From positions 1 to 7,869 of the forward strand of contig CANQVQ010000072.1 of NCBI GenBank assembly GCA_947627335.1: a DNA stretch of 7,869 bases, given 5' to 3'. Positions 1 to 6,594 of the stretch are shown here, one piece after another (the first letter of the stretch is position 1; every line of letters begins with the position of its first letter). The DNA is from an uncultured Clostridia bacterium (GTDB taxonomy: Bacteria; Bacillota; Clostridia; Oscillospirales; CAG-382). The notes below the pieces were generated by a model. That model was not told the origin of the DNA, did no database searches, and saw nothing but the letters and a program-made list of their open reading frames with translations. The position numbers and the translations under genes were made by a program.

Positions 1-41
1 CCCGGTCAGGATGCCGGCGTGACGCCGGCATCCTGACCGGG
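1..41. repeat. Perfect fold-back palindrome at the window edge, probably an artefact
   Basis: Bases 1-20 are the exact reverse complement of bases 22-41, leaving a single unpaired base (G21). The right arm reads in frame as conserved pyruvate formate-lyase sequence (AGILTG, directly before LPDAY), so it is the genuine copy. The left arm, read in the same frame, gives RSGCRR, which does not resemble the PFL segment expected there. A hairpin with a one-base loop inside a conserved enzyme gene, exactly at the sequence end, is what a chimeric fold-back read or an assembly end artefact produces. A real inversion or a rearranged gene remnant is possible but less likely. Confidence 0.85.
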
Positions 42-1796
42 CTTCCCGACGCCTACGCACGCGGACGCATCATCGGCGACTACCGACGCGTCGCGCTCTA
101 CGGCATGGACCGCCTGATCGAGCAGAAAAAGGCGGACAAGGCGGCGGTCGGCGAGCGGGACTTCGATATGTCCGCCGAAACCATTCAACTGCTGGAGGAC
201 CTCGCCAAGCAGTTGGAATTCATGGAGCAGCTCAAGGAGATGGCGGCGGGATACGGCTGCGACATCTCCCGTCCGGCGGAAAACACCTACGAAGCGATCC
301 AATGGCTGTATTTCGGCTACCTCGGGGCGATCAAGGAGCAGAACGGCGCCGCGAACAGCATCGGGCGGATCTCCGCTTTCATCGATATTTACGCCGAGCG
401 CGACCTCGCGGAGGGAACGCTCACGGAGGAGGGCGCGCAGGAGCTGATCGACGACCTGGTCCTGAAACTGCGTCTGGTGCGGCATCTCCGCACGCCGGAT
501 TACAACGACCTGTTCGCGGGCGACCCCGTGTGGGTGACCTGCTCGCTGGCGGGCGTCGCGACCGACGGCAGGAGCATGGTGACCAAGACCTGCTTCCGCT
601 TCCTGCAAACGCTGTACAACCTCGGTCCGTCCGCCGAGCCGAATCTGACGGTCCTGTGGGCGCAAGCCCTTCCGCAGGGCTTTAAGGACTTCTGCGCACA
701 GGTCTCCATCGACACCGATTCGATCCAGTACGAGAACGACGACGTCATGCGCGAACTGTACGGCGACGATTACGCGATCGCCTGCTGCGTATCCGCGATG
801 AAGGTCGGCAAGCAGATGCAGTATTTCGGCGCACGGTGCAACCTCGCCAAGGTCCTGCTGATGGCGCTGAACGGCGGGAAGGACGAAATATACGGCGAGC
901 AGATCGCCCCTGCGGGGAAGGTGTTCGACGAAAAACCGCTCGTGTACGAGGAGGTTTTGGAGGCGTACAAGAAATACGCGTCGTGGATGGCAAACCTCTA
1001 TGTAAAAACCATGAATATCATCCACTATATGCACGATAAGTACGCGTACGAACGACTGATGATGTCGCTGCACGATACGGACGTCGAGCGGCTCATGGCG
1101 TTCGGCATCAGCGGCATGAGCGTCCTTGCGGACAGCCTCAGCGCCATCAGATACGCGAAGGTGACGCCGGTCAAGGACGAACGCGGGATCATCACCGATT
1201 TCGTCACCGAGGGGGACTTTCCCAAATTCGGCAACGACGACGACCGCGTCGACGACATCGCGAAATGGATCGTGGAATATTTCTATGCGGAACTCTGCAA
1301 GACCAAGGCGTACCGCGGAGCGCGTCACACGCTGTCCATCCTGACCATCACGTCCAACGTGATGTACGGGAAAAAGACCGGGTCCACGCCGGACGGCAGA
1401 AAGGCGGGCGAGCCGTTCGCACCGGGCGCGAACCCGATGCACGGGCGGGACGCCGAGGGTGCGCTCGCGAGCCTGAATTCCGTCGCCAAACTGGAGTATC
1501 GGTGCTGTCAGGACGGGATCTCCAACACCTTCTCGGTGACGCCGGAAACACTCGGCCGCACGAACGGGGACCGCGTTCGGACGCTCACGACCATGCTCGA
1601 CGGATACTTCGCGCAGGACGCGCACCACCTGAACGTGAACGTGCTGAACCGCCAAAAACTGATCGACGCGATGAACGACCCCACGCTCTACCCCTCCCTC
1701 ACCATCCGCGTCAGCGGCTACGCCGTCAACTTCAACAAACTCACGCGGGAAAAGCAGGAGGAAGTGATCTCGCGCACGTTCCACGAGAAGCTGTGA
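3..1796 (+). CDS. pflB: Pyruvate formate-lyase (formate C-acetyltransferase), 5'-truncated
   Basis: This cytoplasmic glycyl-radical enzyme converts pyruvate and CoA to acetyl-CoA and formate in anaerobic fermentation. The frame is open to the window edge. Recognisable family sequence starts at codon 24-26 and includes GLPDAY followed by RGRIIGDYRR, the region of the substrate-binding Arg176 of the E. coli enzyme. The two catalytic cysteines sit in YAIACCVSAM (codons 783-788). The Arg435 equivalent in FGAR (834-836) has exactly the E. coli spacing from them. The glycyl-radical motif RVSGYAV has its Gly at 1716-1718, 25 residues before the end as in E. coli. About 160 N-terminal residues lie outside the window. 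The Met at 105 is internal (LYGMDRL), not the start, and the first six codons probably belong to the fold-back. The stop shares its last A with the activase start. The Cys-Cys pair and close similarity throughout favour true PFL over glycerol or choline glycyl-radical enzymes. Confidence 0.97.
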   Translation, partial: RSGCRRDAGILTGLPDAYARGRIIGDYRRVALYGMDRLIEQKKADKAAVGERDFDMSAETIQLLEDLAKQLEFMEQLKEMAAGYGCDISRPAENTYEAIQWLYFGYLGAIKEQNGAANSIGRISAFIDIYAERDLAEGTLTEEGAQELIDDLVLKLRLVRHLRTPDYNDLFAGDPVWVTCSLAGVATDGRSMVTKTCFRFLQTLYNLGPSAEPNLTVLWAQALPQGFKDFCAQVSIDTDSIQYENDDVMRELYGDDYAIACCVSAMKVGKQMQYFGARCNLAKVLLMALNGGKDEIYGEQIAPAGKVFDEKPLVYEEVLEAYKKYASWMANLYVKTMNIIHYMHDKYAYERLMMSLHDTDVERLMAFGISGMSVLADSLSAIRYAKVTPVKDERGIITDFVTEGDFPKFGNDDDRVDDIAKWIVEYFYAELCKTKAYRGARHTLSILTITSNVMYGKKTGSTPDGRKAGEPFAPGANPMHGRDAEGALASLNSVAKLEYRCCQDGISNTFSVTPETLGRTNGDRVRTLTTMLDGYFAQDAHHLNVNVLNRQKLIDAMNDPTLYPSLTIRVSGYAVNFNKLTREKQEEVISRTFHEKL

Positions 1797-2509
1797 TGAA
1801 GGCGGACCTGCATTCCTTCGAGAGCCTTGCCGCGCTGGACGGCGAGGGCGTTCGGTACGCCGTGTTCTTTACGGGCTGTCCGCTGCGCTGCGTCTGCTGC
1901 CACAACCCCGACACCTGGTACCCGTCCGGCAGGGAATACGAAAGCGGGGAGCTTGCGCGCAAGCTGCGGCGCTATCGCCCGTATTTCCGGAACGGGGGCG
2001 GTATCACGTTTTCCGGCGGCGAACCGCTGCTGCACGCCGCGTATATCAACGAGGTCGCCGCACTTCTGCGGGACGACGGGATCGGTTACGCGCTGGACAC
2101 GTCCGGCGCAGTCCCGCTCACGGACGCCGTCAGGCGGGCGGTCGACGACGCCGACATGGTCCTGCTGGACCTGAAGTACCCGAACGCTAAGCAGTACGCG
2201 GACTACACGAAGGGCGATTTCGACGTATTTTGCAGGTTCGCGGACTACCTTTCCGGGACGCGCAAGCGCGTGTGGTACCGGACCGTCGTCATTCCCGGCA
2301 TCAACGACAGCGAGGAAGCGCTGGACGGCTACCTTTCCCTGCTCTCCCGCTGGAACCGACCGGAAAAATACGAACTGCTCGCGTTCCACACCATGGGGTT
2401 CTATAAATATGAAAAGTTAGGCGTTCAAAACCCGCTTCGCGGCACCCCGCCGATGGACGCCGCCCGCCTGCGGGAATTGCAGGCGTACCTCGACCGCCGC
2501 CTCGCGTGA
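1796..2509 (+). CDS. pflA: Pyruvate formate-lyase activating enzyme (radical SAM)
   Basis: This 237-residue enzyme uses S-adenosylmethionine and a [4Fe-4S] cluster to abstract hydrogen from the PFL glycine, making the active radical. The radical-SAM CX3CX2C motif is C28, C32 and C35 within GCPLRCVCCHNPDTW; C34 is an extra cysteine in the motif. Further landmarks are the SAM-binding GGE (74-76, in TFSGGEP), DTSG at 101-104, DLK at 125-127, RTVVIPGIND at 162-171 and the LLAFH histidine at 198, matching the E. coli PflA order. There is no ferredoxin-like double-cluster insert, as expected for a pyruvate-type activase of about 240 residues. The ATG overlaps the pflB stop (TGATG, one shared base). 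No good Shine-Dalgarno site lies at the right distance, so translation is probably coupled to pflB. The frame is open further upstream inside pflB, but homology begins at this Met (MKADLHSFES). Confidence 0.96.
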   Translation: MKADLHSFESLAALDGEGVRYAVFFTGCPLRCVCCHNPDTWYPSGREYESGELARKLRRYRPYFRNGGGITFSGGEPLLHAAYINEVAALLRDDGIGYALDTSGAVPLTDAVRRAVDDADMVLLDLKYPNAKQYADYTKGDFDVFCRFADYLSGTRKRVWYRTVVIPGINDSEEALDGYLSLLSRWNRPEKYELLAFHTMGFYKYEKLGVQNPLRGTPPMDAARLRELQAYLDRRLA

Positions 2510-2520
2510 ATACGACCCCG

Positions 2521-2555
2521 AAAATCCCCGCATGGAAATCCATGCGGGGATTTTT
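2521..2555. terminator. Bidirectional intrinsic terminator between convergent units
   Basis: A near-perfect hairpin pairs 2521-2535 with 2540-2554, a GC-rich core (CCCCGCATGG against CCATGCGGGG) closing on a loop of about four bases. It has four A bases on the left flank and five T bases on the right (2551-2555). Read on either strand this gives a stable stem followed by a U tract. It begins 11 bases after the pflA stop and ends 3 bases before the last base of the convergent ABC transporter gene, so it can end both transcripts. Confidence 0.93.
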
Positions 2556-2558
2556 CCG

Positions 2559-4448
2559 TCATTTTTCTGCTGCTTGCTCGCCATGCTCCGTTTCCTGATA
2601 GTATTTCGCCTGAGCGTCCCAAAGCTGCCGATACTTGCCCGCTCCGGCATAAAGTTCCTCGTGGATGCCGTCCTGCGTAATCCGCCCCTGATCGAACACC
2701 AGGATCCTCCCGCAGAAGCGGCAGCTCGACAGCCTGTGACTGATGAACACCGTCGTGCGGTCCTTCGCGATCTCGTTGAAATTTTCATACACCGCCGCCT
2801 CGGCGAGCGGGTCGAGCGAAGCGGTCGGCTCGTCCAAAATCACGAACGGCGCGTCCTTATAGAGCGCACGGGCGAGCGCGATCTTCTGCACCTCGCCGCC
2901 GGAAAAATCCACGCCCCGGATGTCGTATCCCCTGCCGATACAGTAGTCGAGCGCGTTCCCGCCATCCTCCTCCGCCTTCCTGTCGAGGTCGCCGAGCTTC
3001 TCGCCCATTCCCGCACGCGCAAGGCAGTCCCTCGCCCTCGCTTCGTCATACCCGAACCCTGCCGAGACGTTATCGCCGAGCGAAAACTGAAAGAGCCTGA
3101 AATCCTGAAAAACCACCGAAAACAACGCCAGATACTCGTCGTATCGGTACCGCGTAATGTCGATCCCGTTTAACAGAATCTTCCCTTCGGTCGGGTCGTA
3201 AAGCCTGCACAGGAGCTTGATGAACGTCGTCTTGCCGGAACCGTTCTCGCCGACGATCGCGATCTTGTCCCCGATCCGAAACTTCATCGAAATATGCCGA
3301 AGCGCCCAAATGTCCGTCCTCGGATACTTGAAACTCACGTCCCTGAATTCGATCTCGTAGTCGAGATCGTCCCGCTTCTCGACGGCAAGCGTCCCCTGAT
3401 ACATACGGTTCGGCAGGTCGAACAGTTCGTAGGTCGTCTGCAGGTAGCCCGTGTTGAACCGCATTTCGGTGAGGATCGACGCGAGACTGTTGACCGCGTT
3501 TGCGAAGCGGCTTATCGCGCCCTCGTAGAGGACGAAACTGCCGACGCCGAACGCGCCGCAAAAGGCTTTCGCCGCGACGTAAAGATGGATCAGGATCTGC
3601 ATGACGGCGTTTTTCGGAGCGTCGAGCAGGCGGAAAACGATCCCGATCTTCTGGCGCTTTACCAGCCACGACGGGCGAAGGGTGTACTTTCTGTATTCGT
3701 CGAGGACGATCTCGTGCATCCCGAAAACCGTCATATCGACGCCCCAGAGATTTCCGTAAGCGTTGTAACGGCGGCTCACGAGCGAGGCCTCGTGCATCGC
3801 TTCGTTTTCGAGACCCCGTTTTTTCACGCTGAGTTTGAACGACAGGACGGAAAACGCGACGATGATCGCAAACATCAGGACCGCCGACCACGGCGTGTTT
3901 ATAAAGCGTAAGACGCCGGTAAACCGTCCCGACGCCCCCGCAAAGAGCGCCGCCGCGGTCAGGGAGAGCGAAAGACCCAGTTCGGTCAGCGCTTCGACAA
4001 GTTTCGGGACGTTGTACAGGACCGCCATCAGCCCGCCGTAGATCGACCGCGTGGTCGTGTCGATTTTTTCAAACAGCAGGTTGACGTCGGGATTTTCGAG
4101 GTGCTCATACGCGAGCTTGCAGCTTTCGTCGAGCATGAGCTGCCGGTACCTGTAAAAACTCTGACTGTCAAGGACCGACGTCCTGTACTGCAGCAGCCGC
4201 GTGAGGACCGCGAACGCAAAGCCCCCGAACACGGTCAGGCAGGCGAAGAGGAGCAGTCTGCCCCTGTCCTTCGCGCCGGACACCTCGTCGAGCAGCAGAG
4301 CGGACATCGTCAGCGAAAAGTATGCCGAGACCCGCTGAAAGACCCGCTGAACGACCGCGGACGTCCAGTACCTCGGCGCGTATTTCCGCCAGATCCCGAT
4401 CGCACGTTTCAGGCAGGAAAGATCGTCTTTCAAGGTCGTTTTAGCCAT
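2559..4448 (-). CDS. ABC exporter half-transporter, permease fused to ATPase (second gene of pair)
   Basis: This 629-residue protein has an N-terminal exporter-type membrane domain (hydrophobic stretches near residues 30-53, 65-84, 153-172, 186-206 and about 285-310). A complete nucleotide-binding domain follows from about residue 366. Its motifs are Walker A GENGSGKTT (400-408), Q-loop Gln448, signature FSGGEVQK (515-522, slightly divergent from LSGGQ), Walker B VILDEP with catalytic Glu540, D-loop SLDP and H-loop His571. The length fits one half of a dimeric exporter. The start overlaps the stop of the upstream paralogue by 8 bp, and a GGAGGGGG purine run about 10 bases upstream serves as ribosome binding site. 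The C-terminal pattern (KYRQLWDAQAKYYQE) closely matches that of its neighbour, so the two look like products of an old duplication and probably form a heterodimer. The substrate cannot be read from sequence; peptides, lipids or drugs are possible. Confidence 0.93.
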   Translation of the reverse strand: MAKTTLKDDLSCLKRAIGIWRKYAPRYWTSAVVQRVFQRVSAYFSLTMSALLLDEVSGAKDRGRLLLFACLTVFGGFAFAVLTRLLQYRTSVLDSQSFYRYRQLMLDESCKLAYEHLENPDVNLLFEKIDTTTRSIYGGLMAVLYNVPKLVEALTELGLSLSLTAAALFAGASGRFTGVLRFINTPWSAVLMFAIIVAFSVLSFKLSVKKRGLENEAMHEASLVSRRYNAYGNLWGVDMTVFGMHEIVLDEYRKYTLRPSWLVKRQKIGIVFRLLDAPKNAVMQILIHLYVAAKAFCGAFGVGSFVLYEGAISRFANAVNSLASILTEMRFNTGYLQTTYELFDLPNRMYQGTLAVEKRDDLDYEIEFRDVSFKYPRTDIWALRHISMKFRIGDKIAIVGENGSGKTTFIKLLCRLYDPTEGKILLNGIDITRYRYDEYLALFSVVFQDFRLFQFSLGDNVSAGFGYDEARARDCLARAGMGEKLGDLDRKAEEDGGNALDYCIGRGYDIRGVDFSGGEVQKIALARALYKDAPFVILDEPTASLDPLAEAAVYENFNEIAKDRTTVFISHRLSSCRFCGRILVFDQGRITQDGIHEELYAGAGKYRQLWDAQAKYYQETEHGEQAAEK

Positions 4449-6273
4449 TTTCCATTGCCCCCTCCTGGTAGTATTGACTCTGCACGTCGAACAACTTTCG
4501 GTAGGTCCCGCCCTTCGCCATCAGTTCGTCATGCGTTCCGACTTCGGCGATCCTCGCGCCGTCCAGCAGGAGGATCCTGTCGCAGAATCTGGTCGAAGCG
4601 AGCCGGTGGGAGATAAAGACCGAAGTCGTATTCTTCGTGATCTCGTTGTAACGGCGATACAGTTTGTCCTCGGCGATCGGGTCGAGCGCCGCGGTCGGCT
4701 CGTCCAGAATCATGCAAAGCGGACTTTTGTAGAGAAGCCGCGCCAGCAAAAGCCTCTGCTTTTCGCCGCCCGAAAGGTCCACCGCGTCGTCGTTCACCGT
4801 GCGGTCCAACGGCGTTTTCAGACCCATGGGCAGGCTTTCCGCCTTTTCCCGGAAGCCGGAAAGCGCGACGGCGCGGTCAAGCCGTTCGCGGTCGATCTCG
4901 TCCTCGTTGACCGTGCAGGCGATATTCTTTTCGAGCGACACCGGAAGCAGATTGTATTCTTGCGGAATGATCCCGAAAAGCGCATACATCTCGTCGCGGT
5001 TGTACGCAAAGAGCGACCGACCGTCCAGCAGCACCTCGCCCTCGTCGGGGAGCAACAGCCCGCACATCATGCGGACGAGCGTGGTCTTTCCCGCGCCGTT
5101 GAGCCCCACGAGCGCGATCTTCTCGCCCGCTTCGATCTTGAAGGAAACGTTTTCGAGCACGTTTTTCTCGCCCTTCGGGTACTTGTAGGTCACGTTTCGG
5201 AACTCGATTGAAAACGGCGACGTCGGGACGGGCACGCCCTTGCCGTGATTGAGCCTGCCCTCATATTCGAACAGTTCCCGCAAATCGCTGATCTGCGCCG
5301 CCCCCTCTTTGACCTGCTGAAAGCGCCACGCGATGCCGTCCAAAAGCCCCGCGAGCGAATTGATCGCGGAAAAATACAGCACGAACTGCGCCGCATCGAC
5401 TTCCCCCAGAAGCGCCTTATACAGAAGGAACGCATAGGCGACCCCGTTGCGCAAAAGGACGACCAAGAAATCCGTAAGTGAAACCAAAATCCCACGGCGC
5501 TCGTGCTTTTTCTGCCATTTGAGGGATTCGCCGATCTGCTCGGAATAGCGTTCCTGGAGCGACCCGACCATACCAAACAGGCGTATGTCCTTCTGGTAGC
5601 CGAGGTCGTTGGCGATGTCATACGAGATATAATTCCGCTTTCGCTCGACGGCGTTCCGTTGGTCGCGTTCCTGATAGTGCTTTCGCCATTGCCAGTTTGC
5701 CATCTGCCGTTTGAGGACGGCGCCGAGCAGCAGGAGCAGGATGATCGACGGGTGAAGCATCGACACCGTCGCGCCGAACAGGAAGAATTTCAGGATCTCG
5801 CCGACAGTTTCCGCGAAATGCATCGGGAAGTGCATCGCGCAAGAGTGGTCACGCGTCGCCGCATTTGCCCGATCATTGATCTCGCTGTACTGGGTTTCAA
5901 AATTCAAATACCAATCCGCCATGCGCTTGGCGGTCGCCGATTTGTAATACAGGATCCCCATCACATAATGCTCGGCGTGACCTATGACCGACTGCAGAGT
6001 CCCGTTCGCCGTGTCGGAAAGGACTTTCGCGAGGACGATCCCCGCGATCACGAGGGCGATCCGGCTGAAGTCGTCCGAACCGCCGATCGCGTCGATGATC
6101 GCCGGGGACGCGTACAGCCCAAGCGCCGCCGCCAAAAGCGACAGCGGCACGACCGCCAGCCCCACGAACACCAAAAACCGCTCGTGTTCCCACAGTAGTC
6201 GATAGATGTACCCGACCGAGGAAAACAGCCCGTACTTCGGCTTGCGCTTTCGCTCTTTTTTCTTTTTGAACAT
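4441..6273 (-). CDS. ABC exporter half-transporter, permease fused to ATPase (first gene of pair)
   Basis: With the start at 6273 this is a 610-residue exporter subunit. It has a strongly basic N-terminal tail (MFKKKKERKRKPK), then membrane segments near 33-55, 71-90, about 165-200 and about 250-300. The ATPase domain carries Walker A GLNGAGKTT (390-398), Q-loop Gln438, signature LSGGEKQR (500-507), Walker B MILDEP with Glu525, D-loop ALDP and H-loop His556. All catalytic residues look intact. Two in-frame Met codons upstream (6315 and 6279) are less likely starts. A GAGGTGAT Shine-Dalgarno site at 6285-6278 has good spacing only for 6273, and the predicted promoter (-10 at 6299-6294) lies downstream of the 6315 codon. 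It is the first gene of a two-gene operon with its paralogue, which it overlaps by 8 bp. The substrate is unknown. Confidence 0.93.
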   Translation of the reverse strand: MFKKKKERKRKPKYGLFSSVGYIYRLLWEHERFLVFVGLAVVPLSLLAAALGLYASPAIIDAIGGSDDFSRIALVIAGIVLAKVLSDTANGTLQSVIGHAEHYVMGILYYKSATAKRMADWYLNFETQYSEINDRANAATRDHSCAMHFPMHFAETVGEILKFFLFGATVSMLHPSIILLLLLGAVLKRQMANWQWRKHYQERDQRNAVERKRNYISYDIANDLGYQKDIRLFGMVGSLQERYSEQIGESLKWQKKHERRGILVSLTDFLVVLLRNGVAYAFLLYKALLGEVDAAQFVLYFSAINSLAGLLDGIAWRFQQVKEGAAQISDLRELFEYEGRLNHGKGVPVPTSPFSIEFRNVTYKYPKGEKNVLENVSFKIEAGEKIALVGLNGAGKTTLVRMMCGLLLPDEGEVLLDGRSLFAYNRDEMYALFGIIPQEYNLLPVSLEKNIACTVNEDEIDRERLDRAVALSGFREKAESLPMGLKTPLDRTVNDDAVDLSGGEKQRLLLARLLYKSPLCMILDEPTAALDPIAEDKLYRRYNEITKNTTSVFISHRLASTRFCDRILLLDGARIAEVGTHDELMAKGGTYRKLFDVQSQYYQEGAMENG

Positions 6274-6277
6274 CTTC

Positions 6278-6285
6278 ATCACCTC
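6278..6285 (-). promoter_or_regulatory. Shine-Dalgarno site that fixes the ABC exporter start
   Basis: On the minus strand GAGGTGAT is an eight-base match to the anti-Shine-Dalgarno end of 16S rRNA. Its GAGG core ends 8 bases before the ATG at 6273, which is ideal spacing, but only 2 bases before the ATG at 6279. This favours 6273 as the start. Confidence 0.75.
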
Positions 6286-6293
6286 ACGCCCGA

Positions 6294-6324
6294 AGTATAG
6301 CACAAAATGCTTCAAAAATGTTAA
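6294..6324 (-). promoter_or_regulatory. Probable sigma-A promoter of the ABC exporter operon
   Basis: On the minus strand an extended -10 element (TG, one base, then TATACT at 6299-6294) is preceded by TTAACA (6324-6319), a five-of-six match to the -35 consensus. The spacer is 19 bases, longer than optimal, so the extended -10 or an activator may compensate. Transcription would start near 6287, leaving a leader of about 14 bases that contains the Shine-Dalgarno site. Confidence 0.6.
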
Positions 6325-6329
6325 AAGTG

Positions 6330-6360
6330 GAACGAAATGTCGTTTTGCGTGAACGAAATG
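6330..6360 (-). promoter_or_regulatory. Two direct repeats upstream of the exporter promoter, candidate activator site
   Basis: The 10-mer GAACGAAATG occurs at 6330-6339 and again at 6351-6360, exactly 21 bp apart, or two helical turns. In the sense of the exporter operon it reads CATTTCGTTC twice. The promoter-proximal copy ends 5 bases before the putative -35. The following bases are also partly repeated (TTGC at equivalent positions). Two roughly 9-10 bp boxes with a 21-22 bp period just upstream of -35 is the layout bound by dimers of LytTR response regulators, and the CGTT core agrees with their loose consensus. The factor itself is not in the window, so this assignment is inference. Confidence 0.4.
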
Positions 6361-6518
6361 CAGATTTGCCGTCGAAAATCGCCATTTTCAGTTGGGCATT
6401 GCGACCGTGACCGGTGGAAAAGCATCTTTTCCCCTTCCCGGTTCCGGCGGAAAGCATATGCAAAAGCGGGATTCAACCGAACGGTCAAAAATTCCCCGTT
6501 CGCTCAAGGATACGGTTC

Positions 6519-6547
6519 TTGCAAAAGCATCAAAAATCCGGTATACT
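6519..6547 (+). promoter_or_regulatory. Sigma-A promoter of the small HTH-like gene
   Basis: TTGCAA (6519-6524) and TATACT (6542-6547) are separated by 17 bases, a near-consensus housekeeping promoter. The predicted transcript starts near 6554, about 40 bases before the start codon. An 8-bp inverted repeat, GTTCTTGC (6515-6522) and GCAAGAAC (6552-6559), brackets the promoter, with one arm over the -35 and the other over the start point. Confidence 0.75.
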
Positions 6548-6557
6548 AAGCGCAAGA

Positions 6558-6569
6558 ACAGGGTCCTGT
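6558..6569. promoter_or_regulatory. Short palindrome at the transcript start, possible operator
   Basis: ACAGG and CCTGT flank a two-base centre, forming a 12-bp dyad from about +5 to +16 of the predicted transcript of the small HTH-like gene. That is a typical place for an autorepressor operator. The dyad is short and could be chance. Confidence 0.3.
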
Positions 6570-6594
6570 CAAACCGAATAAGGAGAGAATGCGA

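Larger units (their letters stand above)
6316..6594. other. Divergent intergenic regulatory region
   Basis: This stretch between the exporter operon and the small HTH-like gene has no convincing coding sequence. It is more AT-rich than its neighbours. It holds the upstream part of the exporter promoter and its direct repeats on the left, and the promoter of the small gene with two dyads on the right. In the middle there is only an imperfect duplication: CCGGTGGAAAAGCAT at 6411-6425 and CCGGCGGAAAGCAT at 6444-6457. AAAAGCAT occurs again at 6523-6530. No tRNA or recognisable riboswitch fold was seen. Confidence 0.6.

Noticed and set aside
105..107. ATG at 105 as the pflB start
   Set aside because: Conserved PFL residues are encoded in the same frame upstream (GLPDAY, GDYRR), so this Met is internal and the gene is cut by the window edge.
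6..1784. 592-codon open frame on the minus strand opposite pflB
   Set aside because: It is antisense to a clearly conserved enzyme, rich in Arg, Val and His as expected from the complement of GC-biased codons, and matches no family I recognise.
1265..1795. Upstream extension of the activase frame into pflB
   Set aside because: The extension is out of frame with pflB and has shadow-type composition. PflA homology begins at the Met at 1796.
2532..6198. Several open frames on the plus strand opposite the ABC genes (2532-3173, 3294-3911, 4101-4616, 4474-5211, 5503-6198)
   Set aside because: All are antisense to well-supported exporter genes, low in recognisable domains and explained by codon bias.
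6411..6457. Imperfect duplication (CCGGTGGAAAAGCAT and CCGGCGGAAAGCAT) as a start of a repeat array
   Set aside because: Only two inexact copies of about 15 bases, with no third copy at the same period. Not a CRISPR or tandem array.
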